From: Carettochelys insculpta
Lineage: Eukaryota > Chordata > Testudines > Carettochelyidae
Direction of reading: 5' to 3'
Length of the DNA: 64,000 bases
NCBI RefSeq assembly: GCF_033958435.1
Contig: NC_134138.1
Coordinates: forward strand, 183,204,798-183,268,797
Shown: in pieces, positions 9,399 through 22,620 of the stretch
Layout of the letters: every line of letters starts with the position of its first letter
Position numbering within the stretch: the stretch's first letter is position 1
Program-made: the position numbers and the translations under genes
Notes under the pieces: model-generated
Databases searched by the model: none
What the model was told of the DNA's origin: nothing
What the model saw: the letters and a program-made list of their open reading frames with translations, nothing else

Positions 9399-12300
9399 AT
9401 TAAGACACGTTTGTCGCCAGTCCTCTGTGGGAATTTCCTGTATTTCTACAGCGGGTGGGGCGGGGGGGTGGGGAGTGCAAAGCAAAAGTTGTGCGGCTAG
9501 GACTTCCTTGCCATGTACAGATGGGTGGGGAAGAGATGCAGTGAATGAGCAGAACCTGGACTCTACTTTTGCAGTACACCCAACCAGCTCAATTGAATTG
9601 TGGGGGTAGCAAGCTGCTAGTAGCAGCTTACTTCTTACTGGGTGCAAAGAAGGGATTGTGACTCCTGTGCCCTTTTCATTGATCCGTGATTCATGACACA
9701 CAGCTATAGAGGACAAAAAGAAAGTGCCATGATCTGACAACATACACAGCTTATTTTTAAGGGCATGGTAAAACACAAAGTATTTTTACACTATCACCAA
9801 AAACCCAGCCCAGAATAGTGCTCCCAATAATACCCACCCCCAAATTTCCATTTTGTTAAGTGACATGCTCCAGGCCATCTTCTCTTTACCAGAAAAAACG
9901 GAAATTCCATCTTCCCAACTCTGGGAAAATTTCAATCCATAGCACGTCATGTGGTTAGCTGTAACTATTACTGCAGATAACAATCAGTGAGAAGCATTTC
10001 TAAGGAGGAAGATTCAGTCATGGTAAAGATTGCCCCTGTACAGTGTCATATGAGGGCTTTTTCACAAGACAAAAGGACTAAGGAGAGCATAAGGATTGCA
10101 TAAGTATGTGCTATGCATAGAGGTGAATTCCACCTGTTCTGCATATGTCCATGACAGGCTTTTAAATGTTGGCATAGTACCTTCAATTCCTCATTCTCAC
10201 TGAATGTCATCTAGCAGAAACATGCAAACAATATGGTTCAGCCAGAGCAGTAAGGTCTTTCCAGCCTCTCGGTACGACTCTTTGCTGCCACCAGTCCAAC
10301 TATTCTCCAAGTCTCCCTTCAGGCATCTGGATCCCTCCAAGCTAACGAGGCCTTTATTATCAATAATTCTGGGGTAATCAAAATATTGTAATCAAAATGA
10401 TGGTGTGCTCTCTTTAGCTTTTTCCTCCCAAAAGCTTTATAATAAAAATCTCCCCAAACAATTTCCATCTGTGACATTCCCAACAATTTACCTGGCTTAA
10501 CTTCAATTTGTGCCTTTTGAGAGATGTCCAGTAAATTTTGTGCATTATTTTGAAATATTGTAATTTAAAATTTGCATCTTTATTACCTTATAATTGTAAT
10601 CCAACAGTGCCATCCACTGCCTCTCTAAATAATGTTTGCTTACAATTTCTCACTAAAATTATCTTAAAAGAAATGACACTCTAAATGAGCTGTTTGAAAC
10701 GTACACAAACATATTTATATGATGTGGACAAAATATAATATTTTAAATCCCAAATAATAATCTGACATCTTCTATAACAGGTTACCAAACTGAACTGTCA
10801 AACAACATTTTTCATGGCTATAAATAATGTCACAGTTCACAGTTAGCCAAACCTATCTCCTTAGACAGATCTGAAAAGCTCTGAAATTTATCTTCATGAA
10901 ATCAATCCAATAAAATATTAATTCCCCTTTGTCTTAATCCTTCCCCACATATAATAATCCAATGTACTATAATGGGAGACCAATTCAGTAAGATGATGAG
11001 CTTTTCTTGTGGGTTCCTTCCAATATCATCGACTTCAATGGAAAAATGAGAATGGTTAGCACCCCAGATAACTGGTGCTTAAAACTAGCTCCACATATAG
11101 GCTGTCTGATTTAGGATCTCCAAATATGTTGAATAATTAAAAATCATTAAAAACTGACCATTGAAATAAAGAGTAAATATGCTCCTAGAACACAGAGTCA
11201 CTTGGATTTCTTTCCAGCTCCATCCATGACATTGCATTACCATTAAAGAACCACAAAGCTTTAGCATACATTCATTCAAAAGCAGTTGTTAGATTCTTGG
11301 CTCAATTTCATCATTTGTATGTACGACTATGTACCTTTTGTTCTTCAGGGATGAAGGTAAAAAGACTTTCCTTGGCCAAAACCTAGACATTACAACCCTG
11401 ACCACCAAAAGAAATACATCTGTGATGAGCTCAGGCCGTGATTCCATTATTCTCTAAACTCTTACATTTAGGGATCTTCATCTATGACCTTAGTAACATT
11501 CTGAAGTATAAAATTTAAATTGGCTTTATCCCAGGTACCCTATATTCAGTCCCCAGTGCTCAGCCGGCTCCCCGCCCCACTCCCACAGCCAATCACACAG
11601 CTGGGGCTGCTGAGGTGCCAGTACTCAGTACTGGCAGGTACCGGTACAAAAAACAATCACTACCTACATTTATTTTAAGTCTGTACATTTTACATTTTTA
11701 TGAACACACATATGTCTTCAAGTAGCAAACATAGCAAGAAGGAGGAAAAACTGGTTTAATTAATTTATACTGTTACTCATGGAGGAGTACTAATCACCAA
11801 AGCATTTCATGGCAGAATTCAAAATATAACTAATCTACTTTATACCTGGAGAATATAATACACCAAAATTCCGAACTGTCAAAGCAAAGGTGGCATTGGG
11901 AACGGATATCAGGAAACATGGTTTCATTTCCTGGATTAACCTGCTGTACACTTGGGTAAGTCACTCAGGCCATAATTTGTTTACTGGGTGGTGTAAACTT
12001 AGATTTCTAGCTAAAAGTAGCCTGATCTTCAGAGGTAATGAAATCCAACTGTTTTCAATGAGAGCTGTATATGCTTATCTTCTCAAAAACTTTAGGCACC
12101 AAAATTTTACCATATTGTCTTTAAACTTATCAGGACTGGCCTTCTGATGTCTAAAATGTGGAGAAAAATACCACAGCTGACATTAAAAAGGCAGCATTAA
12201 CACTCTGTTAGCAGCCCGGAGCATCTGAAATATCATAGGTTAGATCTTCAGGCCTATTAAATCTGTTTCATGCCAGAAACGTAAACCTGGCTTAAATGCC

Positions 12301-15300
12301 CTTACGACGGAATGCTAGGCAACAGCAGCTGATCCAGCACTCTGATCACTGTAACTGCAGTGAGTTGCCCTGTTTACACCCAAGTATGGGAACTGTGCCA
12401 AACTGATGGATAGAAGACAGGATGGATAGATTTAAAAGCTAAATTAGAAGGAACAAAAGGGCAGGAAGGAAGTGCAATGGGGTGGAGGGAATTTGTACAA
12501 ATTTAAATTTGTATGTAAATGTGAGTGCGGTCCAGCGATAGCAAGAGGAGGACAGGAGACACTTGATATGGACTTATCAAGTCATAAGTTTCTTATATAG
12601 ATATTGGGACAGCCCAGCAGATAAAATGTACGGTGTGGGAAAATCCATATGTATTCAAATCTCTATCCAGGGCTTCTACCAGCCTCCCCTTCATTTTGCA
12701 TCTAGGTTCCCCAGTCAACCCATGGCTTGGACTTATTATCCACCCCTCCGCCTCATAGGAGGGTGAAGATGAGCTATAAGAATTGAGGAACAGTGGCAGA
12801 GGGAGTGGCTCCTTGCCATATCAGCCATAGACTGCCCCAACCCCACCTTCTCCATACTATTCCTATATCCAGAACCTTTCTCAATCCTTTACCAAGCCAT
12901 TAATCTGGTCACTGGATGACTCCCCTATAGAGTGCCTGCATGCTACATCGCCCGGCACTTACAGAACGAATTGGAAAATATGGCCTATCACCGTTTCTTC
13001 TTACCGGAAAGTGTCCTCCTAACACTCGCTGTGGAGAATGTGAAAAAATCTCTATCCACTGAAGCGAGTGTGATGGTGAGGGAAAAATTCATTCCCAGAG
13101 CCCCTAAAAAAGGAGCAACTAGCACAATGCCCGCAGCAGGTCCTAATCCAGGGAGATATTTGCCTCCTCTAGGGGACGAAAGGTGGCTGATGTCGAACCT
13201 GCTGTGTAGAGAAAGGACTTCCAATGGCCAGGGCTTGCTCTTGTATCACCTTCCTTCCTCACATTTCTGGGGGTTGGGGTGAGAGGGTGAGTCAGTGCCA
13301 CAAAGCTTAGCACCACTCAGCTTCTGAAGCAGTTTCTGACCCACACACCCCTTTCATAAATTCTGCTGTCTTCCTTTGGTAAGCCTGGCCAACGTTCTCC
13401 CTGCGTCAGATACAGTGCAGTCAACTTACCTAAAGAACGTCTCTGAACAGTTTGTTTGAAAAGAGGTAGGACTGGAGCCTGCCACAAACCCATTGAAGAT
13501 TCCCATTGAGGGGGAATCACTAGTTTGTAGCATCAGTTGCTGCAGCATGTCCTGTGCTGCCCATTTAGCTCTGACATGTGCAGACAAAAATAGCGATGTG
13601 CATTAGGTTTTCCTGTGCTCCAGCAATCCAGCAGTACCACTGGCAGCTGCAATAACAAACAGCTTCCTTGACATCAGGACATTCAAAATTTGGATTGCAG
13701 TTTTGATAGCTGTCCTGTCTCACTGAGAGAGGAAAGTGCATTACTAAATAAATCAATCAATAAGTAAAAATCTACTCCAGAACCAAAAGGCCCAAGGCTA
13801 CATATGAACATATGGAGCCCATCATAGTTGTAATTAAGGCTAATTTTACAGAGAGATCAAACAGCTTTTAATATTAATGAGAGATTGAATTTTCAAAACT
13901 GGTTAATACAATGACTGCTGAAGTCCACTGAATAAGAGCTCACACATCTAGGATCTCAGCTGGAGAACACCTTTGTAATATGATTCAATTGGCTGAATCA
14001 CCCATCTATAGCCATTGCATAGCTAATTTTAGTTTGTTATGTTCACATTTGCATATGCTTTTAAGAGCTGCATGGACTCATGCAGAGTTTATAAACTCAT
14101 AAATCATTGCTCTGAATGTAATGTATGTAAGTACTTGTTTGGAATTATAGTATATGTCCTTGAGAAGGAGCATTTCCACTATTCTTGATATTGAGAACTA
14201 TCAATGTGTGCGTGTGTGTATGAGACTGCTTTTGTCTTTTAGCTAGTCTGCCTCCATATTTCCTAATAGCTTGTCCCACATTGTCTCTAATTTGAGTTTC
14301 TCCTTCACTGCATACCAGAAATGATAAAGAATTTCTAGACATGTATAGCATTCAGTGGTGGTTTCTATTATAACAGAAGCAATCACCTTTATCATAGTCT
14401 TCCACCTGTCAATGTCACTCCCTACAACAAGCGTATCCAACCCTTGAATCATTAGTGGCACACGAAGAACTACAAACATCTACCTGGTCACTATTGATTG
14501 GTGCCAGAACCCAGGCATATGGACTCTTCTGTATTCTGTCATCATGAATAAGCACTTCTATTTCTAGTTCAAGTGCATGAAAAAGAAAATTACAAAACTT
14601 TCAGTGTCAGTAAATTCTAAAGCTGCCTAAACTTACGCTATTGCTAACCACAATTTCACCATAATCACTAAAAATAGTAGCTCTGACCGACTACATTTTT
14701 CAATTTTGTTTAAGTGAAACTAAAAAGAAGAACTGTAATGGACTGGATAATGTTTTATTTTATGCTGTATTACATACTGAGTGTAAACAGTGACTAACGG
14801 AATATGGGCAGACGGAATGGCGAAGGAAACAGTTTCAGAACAAAAAGTTATTTTTTTCTACTTTTTCCATGTTTACAGATTTGCAGTGTGAAAGCAGAAA
14901 TATTTGCAAATATTTGGAGAGTGTAAAATTTTGAGCTAATTATTTCTCAGACAAATAAAAATATTAAATTGCAAATTTTTTTATAGAAAAATTTTCCTAA
15001 TCAGAAAGCCAAGCTGAAGATGTATGGTTCCTTACTACTGTAGATACTTTTGGCTCAGAATAAACCCTTTCCACTGCACCATCCACATGGATTATCATGC
15101 TTCACAGATGATATGTGGCAAAAAAAAAAAAAAACACTAGAGTTGCAAAAAAAAAAATAAAAAATCTCTGATACTATGCCAATTTACACCAGCTGAAGAT
15201 TAGGCCCAAGGAGTTTTCATAGATTTATGCCAACACCATGAAAAAGGCATAGAGAACCTGCTTCATTTCTGCCATTGAAACAGCAAATTCATGGGAGCCC

Positions 15301-15414
15301 CAAAACTTTTGTGGCACATAAAATTGCTTTTTATACCCAGTCCCCCCACTTAATTCCTAAACATAGCACCTTCTGTTGCAAGGAATTGTCCAAGTACTGC
15401 ATAGCTGACATTAG
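9399..15414. other. Long stretch without recognised genes
   Basis: Mostly AT-rich unique-looking DNA. A short G-rich run lies at 9453-9475, a possible old MIR piece at about 11900-11985 ('cttgggtaagtcactcaggc'), and A-runs at 15121-15160. A frame at 12932-13282 (116 residues) is open, but its antisense is also open and I recognise no domain. Confidence 0.5.
11540..11660. repeat. Possible short unclassified repeat with hairpin
   Basis: A GC-rich island in AT-rich flanks containing 'gccagtactcagtactggc', an 8-bp-arm hairpin, followed by 'aggtaccggtac'. Sharp composition borders suggest an inserted repeat, but I cannot assign a family. Confidence 0.35.
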
Positions 15415-15600
15415 TGGGAGGGATAGCTCAGTGGGTTGAGCAGTAGCCTGCTAATGAGGGGGGAGCAGTTAGGGAATCTGAGCCAAATAAATTAAAAAAG
15501 AAAAGATGGGATGGTGCTTGGCCTTGCTGGCAGGGTGAGAGATTGGACTTGATGACCTCCTGAGGTTCCTTCCAGCTCTGTAAGATGTGTATCTCCATAT
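15415..15600 (+). mobile_element. tRNA-derived turtle SINE (Cry/polIII type) with CR1-like tail
   Basis: The head 'gggagggatagctcagtggg' is a tRNA-like box A region. The tail has the CR1-derived phrase 'acttgatgacctcctgaggt' and ends 'gatgtgtatctccatat'. The box B region expected after 'cctgctaa' is missing and replaced by a short G-run, so this copy should not be transcribed by RNA polymerase III. SINEs of this build depend on CR1 LINE enzymes for movement. Confidence 0.85.
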
Positions 15601-16511
15601 AGCATTGCTCATGCCATAGATGACTTATCCCTCCCCATACTGTGGGGGGCAATATAAAGAGAAGGATACATACTGACCCACATGTCTCCATGGCCAGCCC
15701 CATGAGCTTCTGCACTCTCCCCAACCCATGTTACCTGCAGCAAGGGAAGGGGATTCTGTATTTTCTTCCCTGTGCCTCCCATCTGAACAAAGCTACTTTC
15801 TACCTGAGAGTTTGGCTGGGAGACAACACCACCCTGCTCCCTGACAGGCTTGGTTGCCAGGGACAGGAAACCAAGCATGCTGGGAGGGAGAACAGAGCTC
15901 TGGATTGCTCAGTCTGTGCTGCAGGTCCTGGGGTGCTTTGCTACTTCCCCCATTGCTAAGGACAGAGTCTGAGTGAGCCAGAATCCCTTTCCCACTCAAC
16001 ATGTTTCCAGCTTGCTCAAGCCCTGGTTGTGGCAGGGAAGTCTCTCCTTTTCCTTCCCCCCATATACTTGGCCCCTGTCCCTGGCACCTGAGCCCAGGCA
16101 GGGAGCAAGCCACCACTGCCTCCCAGCCTAGCTTTCTCAGACAGCAGAAGCTATGAAAGCAACTGCATGCGCCAGGTGTGGGGGTGTGGGTGTGGGGGGA
16201 ATGCAGGGAAAGAAGGACAGAGTAAACCTCTCCTTGCCTGCCCCCACATGTCTCCATGGCTTGCACTTGACCTCCTCCATGGCTCTCACTACACTTCAAC
16301 TCTAGCTCAAATCTGCGATAATGTCACAGGCCCCCAGGAACAGCAAGATGAGAGCAAGACCACATTGATAGAAGAGTCAATTATTTATGTGTGTGTGTGC
16401 GTGCAGAGATTCAATGGGCTGGATTAAAAATACTAATGACATGCCAAACCCTGCTCGCTAGACTGACATGAATAATACTCTTGACATTACTTGACTTTAC
16501 TGAGACTGTGC
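15601..16511. other. GC-rich unassigned region
   Basis: No gene is recognised. The phrase 'cccacatgtctccatggc' occurs at about 15678 and again near 16243, suggesting an internally repetitive old element. Frames on both strands are composition-driven. A short GT run lies at 16388-16404. Confidence 0.4.
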
Positions 16512-16702
16512 GTGTGAAACAACAAGAAGTCCTGTGGCACCTTATAGACTAACAGATATTTTGAAGCATAAGCTTTTGTGGGCAAAGACCCGCTTCGTCA
16601 GATGCATGAGTGGGGGGTTCCAGAGGAGGGTTTAAATACATGGGCTCATGGAAAGAAGGGTACTAGTCAAGAGGAGGGCTAGCGTTGACAAGGTCTGTTT
16701 AG

Positions 16703-17062
16703 TCACAAAGGATGTGGCCCATTATCAGCAGTTAACATGGAGTTGTGAACATCAAGAGCAGAGAAACTGCTTTTGCAATTGACCAGCCACTCCCAGTCTC
16801 TGTTCAGTCCTTGGATGATGGTATCAAATTTGCAAATGAATTGCAGCTCTGCAGTTTCTCTTTGGAGTCTGGTTTTAAAGTTTTGTTGTTGCAAGATGGC
16901 TACTTTGAAATGTGTTACTGAGTGTCCAGGGAGACTGAAGTGTTCTTCTACAGGGTTTTGTATGTTACTATTCCTGATGTCTGATTTGTGCCCATTTATT
17001 CTTTTACATAGAGACTGTCCAGTTTGGCCAAAGTATATTGCAGTGGGGCAGTGCTGGCACAT
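16703..17062 (-). pseudogene. PLE GIY-YIG endonuclease fragment
   Basis: A 119-residue frame beginning at CQHC and covering the YFG (normally YIG) motif, the KRINGH motif and the Glu-containing 'VEEHF' segment, then the C-terminal helical part. The upstream Cys cluster continues in another frame at 17074-17310, so at least one frameshift separates them. The YIG to YFG change and the SINE insertion upstream show that the copy is dead. The parent enzyme nicks target DNA during PLE retrotransposition. Confidence 0.75.
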
Positions 17063-17260
17063 GATGGCATATATTATATTGGTAGATGTGCAGGTGAAAA
17101 AGTCCCTAATGGTGTGGTTAGGTCCTGTGATGGTGTCACTGGTGTAGATAAGTGAGCAGAGTTGGCGCTGAGATTTATTGTAGGGATTGGTTCCAGGTTT
17201 AGACTTACTGTGGGGTGATCTATAGTTGCTGGTGAGAATTTGTTCATGGTTTTAAATAAA

Positions 17261-17450
17261 TATATGGAGATACACCTCTCATAGAGCTGGAAGGGACCTT
17301 GGGAGGTCATTGAGTCCAGTCCCTTGCCTCGTTGGCAGGACCAAGCACCATCCCTATTAGATTTTATTTTAAATCTATTTGCCCCATGCCTCTACATGAC
17401 CTCCTCAGGGATTGAACTCTCAACCGTGGGTTGAGCAGGCTATGCCCCAC
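17261..17450 (-). mobile_element. tRNA-derived turtle SINE inserted in a PLE
   Basis: Reverse-oriented copy of the family at 15415. In reverse it reads box B-like 'ggttgagagttcaatccctg', then a CR1-type tail and the terminal 'tgtatctccatata'. The 5' end including box A is missing. It cuts the PLE at the position equivalent to 5152-5160, so it is younger than that PLE copy. Confidence 0.82.
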
Positions 17451-17660
17451 CCCCTGCACTTAGGTTGGTGGGATGTCTAGGCAAGGACAGGCCTGCCTCC
17501 CAAGGTCTGTGAGAGTGAAGGACCATTATCCACGATGGGTTGCAGATCACTGGTGATGTGCTGGAGAGGTTTTAACTGGGGGGCTGTATGTATAGCTAGT
17601 GGTGGTCTGTTGTTTTCCTTGTTTGGCCTGTCTTATAGCAGGTGGCTTCTGGGTGTGTTT

Positions 17661-18945
17661 GTGAAAACCTCAATGCTTGCATGTACAGCTCAACAAAAAT
17701 TACCCATTGTATATTCACATTTAGATCCAGCTAGTAGACATTCACTCAGTAGAGCCTGGTTGAAGTGGAATGAGAGGGGACTAGATTTTGGTGAGATATA
17801 AGTAAAGGTAAAGCAGTGAGAATTTGTTTATAAATGTCCTTTGTCTAGGTTTCCTGTTTCTCTTTGTGTGTGAGGGAAATACACTGAAGATTTCCCTGCA
17901 TTTCAGTGGCCATGCAGATCTTATGCTCTCGCCTTCTCCTCTTGTGATTGGCTGGAAGTGGAACCAAATAAAAAGGATATACTAAGGCCTACATTGCGAC
18001 TTTCATCCTGTGGTGATATTTGGAATAAGGAATGAAGAGATGCTGTGCTCCAACAGCAAACTCTTGACACCTTAAGCCTGATTCTGATCTCAGGTATGCT
18101 GGTGTAAATCCAGGCCAGTAGCAGCACTGTGTAGTAAGACTTTGAGTACAGGTTTCCCAAGTGACCATTCAAATGGGCACAGAAGGATAACCCTGTTGGC
18201 AATGAACCAGTAGAGGCAGAAGGTGAGAACACCACCTGGTTGTCCCAACATCCTACTGTACTGATTCCCATTATTCCAAATACATGCAGGTGCAGAGATC
18301 ATAAACTTCAGCAGCACCCAAACAAAGTGTCCCTAAAAGCAGTGTAGCCATCCATGGCAGGGTCAGCCTCATATGGGATGATCCTCTGGTGACATAGTAC
18401 TGAAGTAGCATCTCCTACCCGCTCCATGGCCAACATAGAAGGCATAATCAGGGAAATGGCTCCTACACCCTGCTGATCTCCAGTTTCCATAATGGCTACT
18501 CACCTGTACAGGCAGGCAGCATACATTTATTTAGGTTGAACATTACTTCACCTTGTACGAGGGAGCAGCCTAGCAGACCAAGATGAGGGAAACACAGCAA
18601 TGGTTTAAAAACCTCTTTGCACTCTTCAGGTTGCACTGTGCCTCCTTAGCCACAGAACTGGGTTAATAAATAATGAACTTTTATGAACTAGAATCGTCTA
18701 CTGAGATGACACTTTGATATGTCTCTCCCGAAGTTGCACAGTTTTTGCACATTCTTGAAGGTAGGCCTGCAAAACAATAAACACCCAGAAATCACCTCTA
18801 GGTCAATACAATGCCATCATATGATTACACTGACTTATTACATGGTCAGGATGACACTCATATGTGTCAACACACTGTCATGACCCAAGTATCATGGGGC
18901 AATGAGTCTCTCCAGCAGGACAGCCTTTTAAGAGTAGAAGTGTTG
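17661..18945. other. Unassigned DNA
   Basis: No gene recognised. The phrase 'gattctgatctcaggtatgc' near 18080, with relatives at about 39300 and perhaps 35650, marks an old low-copy amniote repeat I cannot name. Confidence 0.4.
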
Positions 18946-19928
18946 GGCTGCGTCTAGAGTACACATTAAAATAACATTTAAACAACTCATCTTGACCTTA
19001 AGATGTCACTGTCTTCACTGTCATTAGCTCGATCTAATCTGCTCTAATATTGGTAAAAACATATTGATATTAAGGGATGGGTGTAGCACCAATCTCAATT
19101 TTAGAATTTCAAATGAAGGCTAGCGTGGAAGCACCATGTCTGTAATTCAAATTCGTCAGCCTCCAGAGGTGTCCTGTATGTATCCCACAAAGCTATGTGG
19201 TATGCATATCCGCTTCCATCCCACTTCAGAGGAAGAGGGTCACAATTTGATTTGATTTCTGCACTGACCAGTGCTGTAACTATAGAAGGTGAGCACAACG
19301 TAACAATTCCTTTTTCTATTACATTTCACCCCAGTGGTATCAATTGCATCAACACCTATCGGTATACTCTGAAGATTTTTATGTTTTTTGCTAAGATTTT
19401 ATCCAAATAATTTTCATACCTTACAGATATAATGTATGTTCAAGGTTGCTTTTTCACAAAGAATCTTTCTGCTATATAATTTTTAATTTCATAAGGCTTT
19501 AGTCATTTCACAATGAGCAGCACCGTGGACTCATCTGGACATTAAGATCCCCACCCTGCACCATGTTGCAGCTAGACAGTGCAACGGTCACTCTTGCATA
19601 ATAGTAATAGAAACTTCTTTCTGTTTACATTTTGTCCTGCACCCCTACATCCCCACCCTTCTATCCTGAAGCGGCTTTGCATTATGGGATTCTTACATCA
19701 AACTCCCACAAGCAATTGGGGCTAAGGCACCTGTGGGATAGGTACCCAGAATGCACTGCTCACAAGGTCAAAATTGGATAAGGAAATTAGGACACAGAAA
19801 CTTAACATGGAGACGCAGCGGGTCGATTTTCTAGAACATTTGTAGATGCATGAATCGAAATTATATAAACTAATTTAAGCAATCACATCTCATAAATATT
19901 TATTTTAATTCATAGTCTAGATGCAGCC
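18946..19928. mobile_element. Long MITE-like element, family L, copy 1 (983 bp)
   Basis: The ends 'ggctgcgtctagagtacaca' and, in reverse, 'ggctgcatctagactatgaa' are inverted repeats. Internal landmarks are shared with 26654-27772 and 46323-48024, such as 'aaggctagcgtggaagcacc', 'catgtct...tcaaattc' and 'cctccagaggtgt'. The flanking triplets TTG and TTA agree at two of three bases. No transposase frame is present. Confidence 0.75.
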
Positions 19929-21007
19929 TTAGTTTGCATTTGTTGCTGCTGAGGGAAGAGCTTTTTCTTCCCCTAATCACTAAATCTTTTAATTTTGCAC
20001 AGATTTATATGGTGCCCCAACATATGTTGCAGTATTATAGCTGTCACAGAGGATCCAGCATAAGTTATACAACAGGCTACTGTCCATGTGTCTGGAAAGT
20101 ACAGAAAACATGGTCTCTCATTCCACACCTGTGAAACTGGATGATTCTGAATCTATTTTCTTTTCTTGGTCACTCTTTGAGCACTATTCTTTGAACTTGA
20201 GATACAAAGCATTAGTAGTGTCAGAGGGACTATTTTTAATATGCCAATAATATGCAGCCTTCAGGAATTTGGCAAGTGGAAAAGAAAGGCTGCTTCTCTT
20301 AACTGTCTTGGGACAGTGCTTCAAGAACTACAGAATCATTATACCAGGCCAAATTTTATCTTTTTTGAAGAGTGACACTATAATGTCTCACATTTGTCTG
20401 TCTTATGGAGAGGAATTTGTTATGTCTGAGTAGCATATTCTGGCTCTCCTTACTGAAGGGCATACAGCTGACTGTATATACTTAAATTTTGACAGATCTT
20501 TTTTGAAAAAATGTCCATCCATAGTCAACGAATGGGATAATATGATTAATTTCAAATGAAATATTATCTGCTAGATGTCTTGGCCAAAGAGGAAGTCACT
20601 ATCATAATTTACTGCTAGTAACTGACTAGAAGCAGAATTTATATTTGATGTTTGCACTTTTTAAAAAAAACATAAAATATTATCTGGATCACACTACAAA
20701 GCTGGGAGTGATGGAGTAGAGGAAAGTCTAAAGTTGACTATGACCTTCTCATTTGTTAATTTCAGGGCAGGAATTTGTTTTATCATGTGTCAAAGCATGA
20801 GATTGTAAAATGAGGGGTAGAGACGGATTTGGAAGTTAATGAAATGACAAGATGACAGCCTTTCACTCTGAAAGCCCTTTACCTGTAAACACTTGCTGTG
20901 TTTAGTCACACTGTTTTCAACTGGGTTATTGGGAAACAAAATTAAGCTCACATGCAAGTTTTGTAATATTAAGTCATATGGTACTCGTTTGAATCTGTGT
21001 AAGACAT
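19929..21007. other. Unassigned AT-rich DNA
   Basis: No gene or repeat family recognised. Confidence 0.4.
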
Positions 21008-21010
21008 AAT

Positions 21011-21208
21011 GGCTACGTCAGCAGATAGGAATAAGGGGATTTCAAAGTTGGACGACCCGTGAGGCAGTGAAAAGTGGCAATTTTGAAGAGCTGCAGCTGG
21101 CGGCATGCTAATAAGACACTGAATATGCATTTCAGTGCCTCATTAGTAATCTTCTAAATGGCCATTTGCATGGCCATTTTGAAGATTTGGGCTAGTGTAG
21201 ACACGGCC
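21011..21208. mobile_element. Short MITE (198 bp) with 3-bp target duplication AAT
   Basis: The flanking AAT triplets (21008-21010, 21209-21211) are identical. The ends are 'ggctacgtcagcag' and, in reverse, 'ggccgtgtctacactagccc'. The right half closely matches the palindromic MITE at 6530-6965, including 'gaatatgcatttcag' and 'catggccatttt'. It is an internally shortened relative of that element. Confidence 0.85.
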
Positions 21209-21939
21209 AATAACTGAAAGCATTTAATGGCTGTTCAATTATACCATAGGAACTAATTATGGGATTTTCAAAGGCATTTAAATGATTTATGTTTCTAGGT
21301 GCTTCTGAAAATCCAAAATTTGGTGTAGTTGTTTCTGTACCTCAGGGAAATAAATTCTCACTAATGATGGATCATGAAATTTAGTAGCTTTGCATTTTTT
21401 TCCCCTCCCCTGCTTACCCAACAGGTAAGAAATGTTTATTTTGATTCACAGAAAAAAAGACTCTTGTTGAGAAAATCATAGAAATGTATCTAGGAACAGG
21501 GATGCTCACATATTTGTCCTACTATTTCAGCAGTGCAGTGTCCAGGGTCATGGCCAGTGGGGCCCAGCTGGGAGTACAACAACTTGGAGTGGTGGCCAAT
21601 AATGGGGTGAAGAGGCTCCTGTGCTGCAGCACTGGGATAGCAGTTTCCTGGGGCTCCATCCCCCCTTGCCAGTCAGAGCACCCAGGTGGAACAGGGTAAG
21701 CCTCAGCCCCACTCCCCAGCTGTGGGTGGGCCATGGCCTACTCAGGCCCACCCGCGGGTAGTGTCTCACTAGCTCCCTGCTGCCAAAGCCTTTCCCCACC
21801 AAAGTGAAAGCAAGAGCTTTATATCTCCCTCACCATAGCAAAAGGCTCTGGCAGTGGGGACTACCAGAACCTTTTCCCACTGCCTTCCTCCTTCCTGAAC
21901 CTTTCACTGATGTCTGAAGCAATACGTCACTGTGGTGGG

Positions 21940-22265
21940 CATAACCTAGCTTTCACTATGCCAGAAGCAAGCAATAAGCCATAGGTGGTTCACCAGTGTT
22001 AGCTGCCACCACAGGTAAAAGCACTTGCACTTCTGTTGGCCACAGATCACCACTCCTGGCCCATGGGAGCTGCAGCAAGCAGCACAGAGAGGGACACCAC
22101 TTTCAGCAGCTCCTATTGGCCAGCAACGGCGATCCACAGCCAGTGGGAGCTGGAAGTGCTTGTACCTGCAAGTAAATAAAGTGGAGGTGGCCCACCAGAA
22201 GCTAATCCTAGCCAACCAGACCCCTTCCATGGGTAAGTTTTTAACCACCACCGCACTATGCATAT
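21940..22265. mobile_element. Fragment of hAT-type repeat
   Basis: The segment carries 'ctggcccatgggagctgcag' and 'ccagtgggagctgg' followed by a TAAATAAA word and 'ggcccaccagaagctaatcc', a layout I know from GC-rich non-autonomous hAT repeats of reptiles. Neither terminus is recognisable. The GC-rich stretch 21530-21800 just upstream may belong to it. Confidence 0.5.
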
Positions 22266-22620
22266 CCTAGATGCTACCACAAGTCTAGGCAACTTCAGAC
22301 AAAGTCTTACCAACCAGTGAGCAAATACTTAGATGAGATGGTGATAATCAGTGTAGCTCTCTTGTCCCAAGCCTCTACCCTGTGAAAATGTGGCCTTTTA
22401 AAAAATGTTTACTCCTGTATTAAAAGCCTTTGGGAATTTTATTCAAGTTTCCAGATTTTTTAGGTTTTAATTGTTACTATCTGGTAATTGGCACCATTAG
22501 GGAGTGACAGCAACCACTTCATAGTTAAATGTGTGAGAGTTTCCACTGAGACAGGCAGATTATGAGAACCATGCTCTGCATAGTCTATTCTCAGGCTCAA
22601 AAAGTAGCTAAATCCATAGG

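Larger units (their letters stand above)
16512..17660 (-). mobile_element. Penelope-like element copy, split by a SINE
   Basis: On the minus strand this is the 3' half of a PLE of a subfamily different from the 4.4-6.0 kb pair. The tail reads 'aacaagaagtcctgtggcac' on the plus strand at 16519, and the GIY-YIG region follows. PLE sequence resumes after a SINE at 17451, with 'gcaaggacaggcctgcctcc' (compare 5181-5200), and extends upstream to about 17660 ('cttatagcaggtggcttctg'), further than the other copies. Frameshifts break the reading frame. Confidence 0.82.

Noticed and set aside
12932..13282. A 116-residue open frame
   Set aside because: No recognisable domain or splice context, and the antisense is open over 78 residues too; not enough to call a gene.
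15415..15450. A tRNA gene
   Set aside because: Only the box A-like head of a SINE is present; box B, anticodon arm and acceptor stem are not formed.
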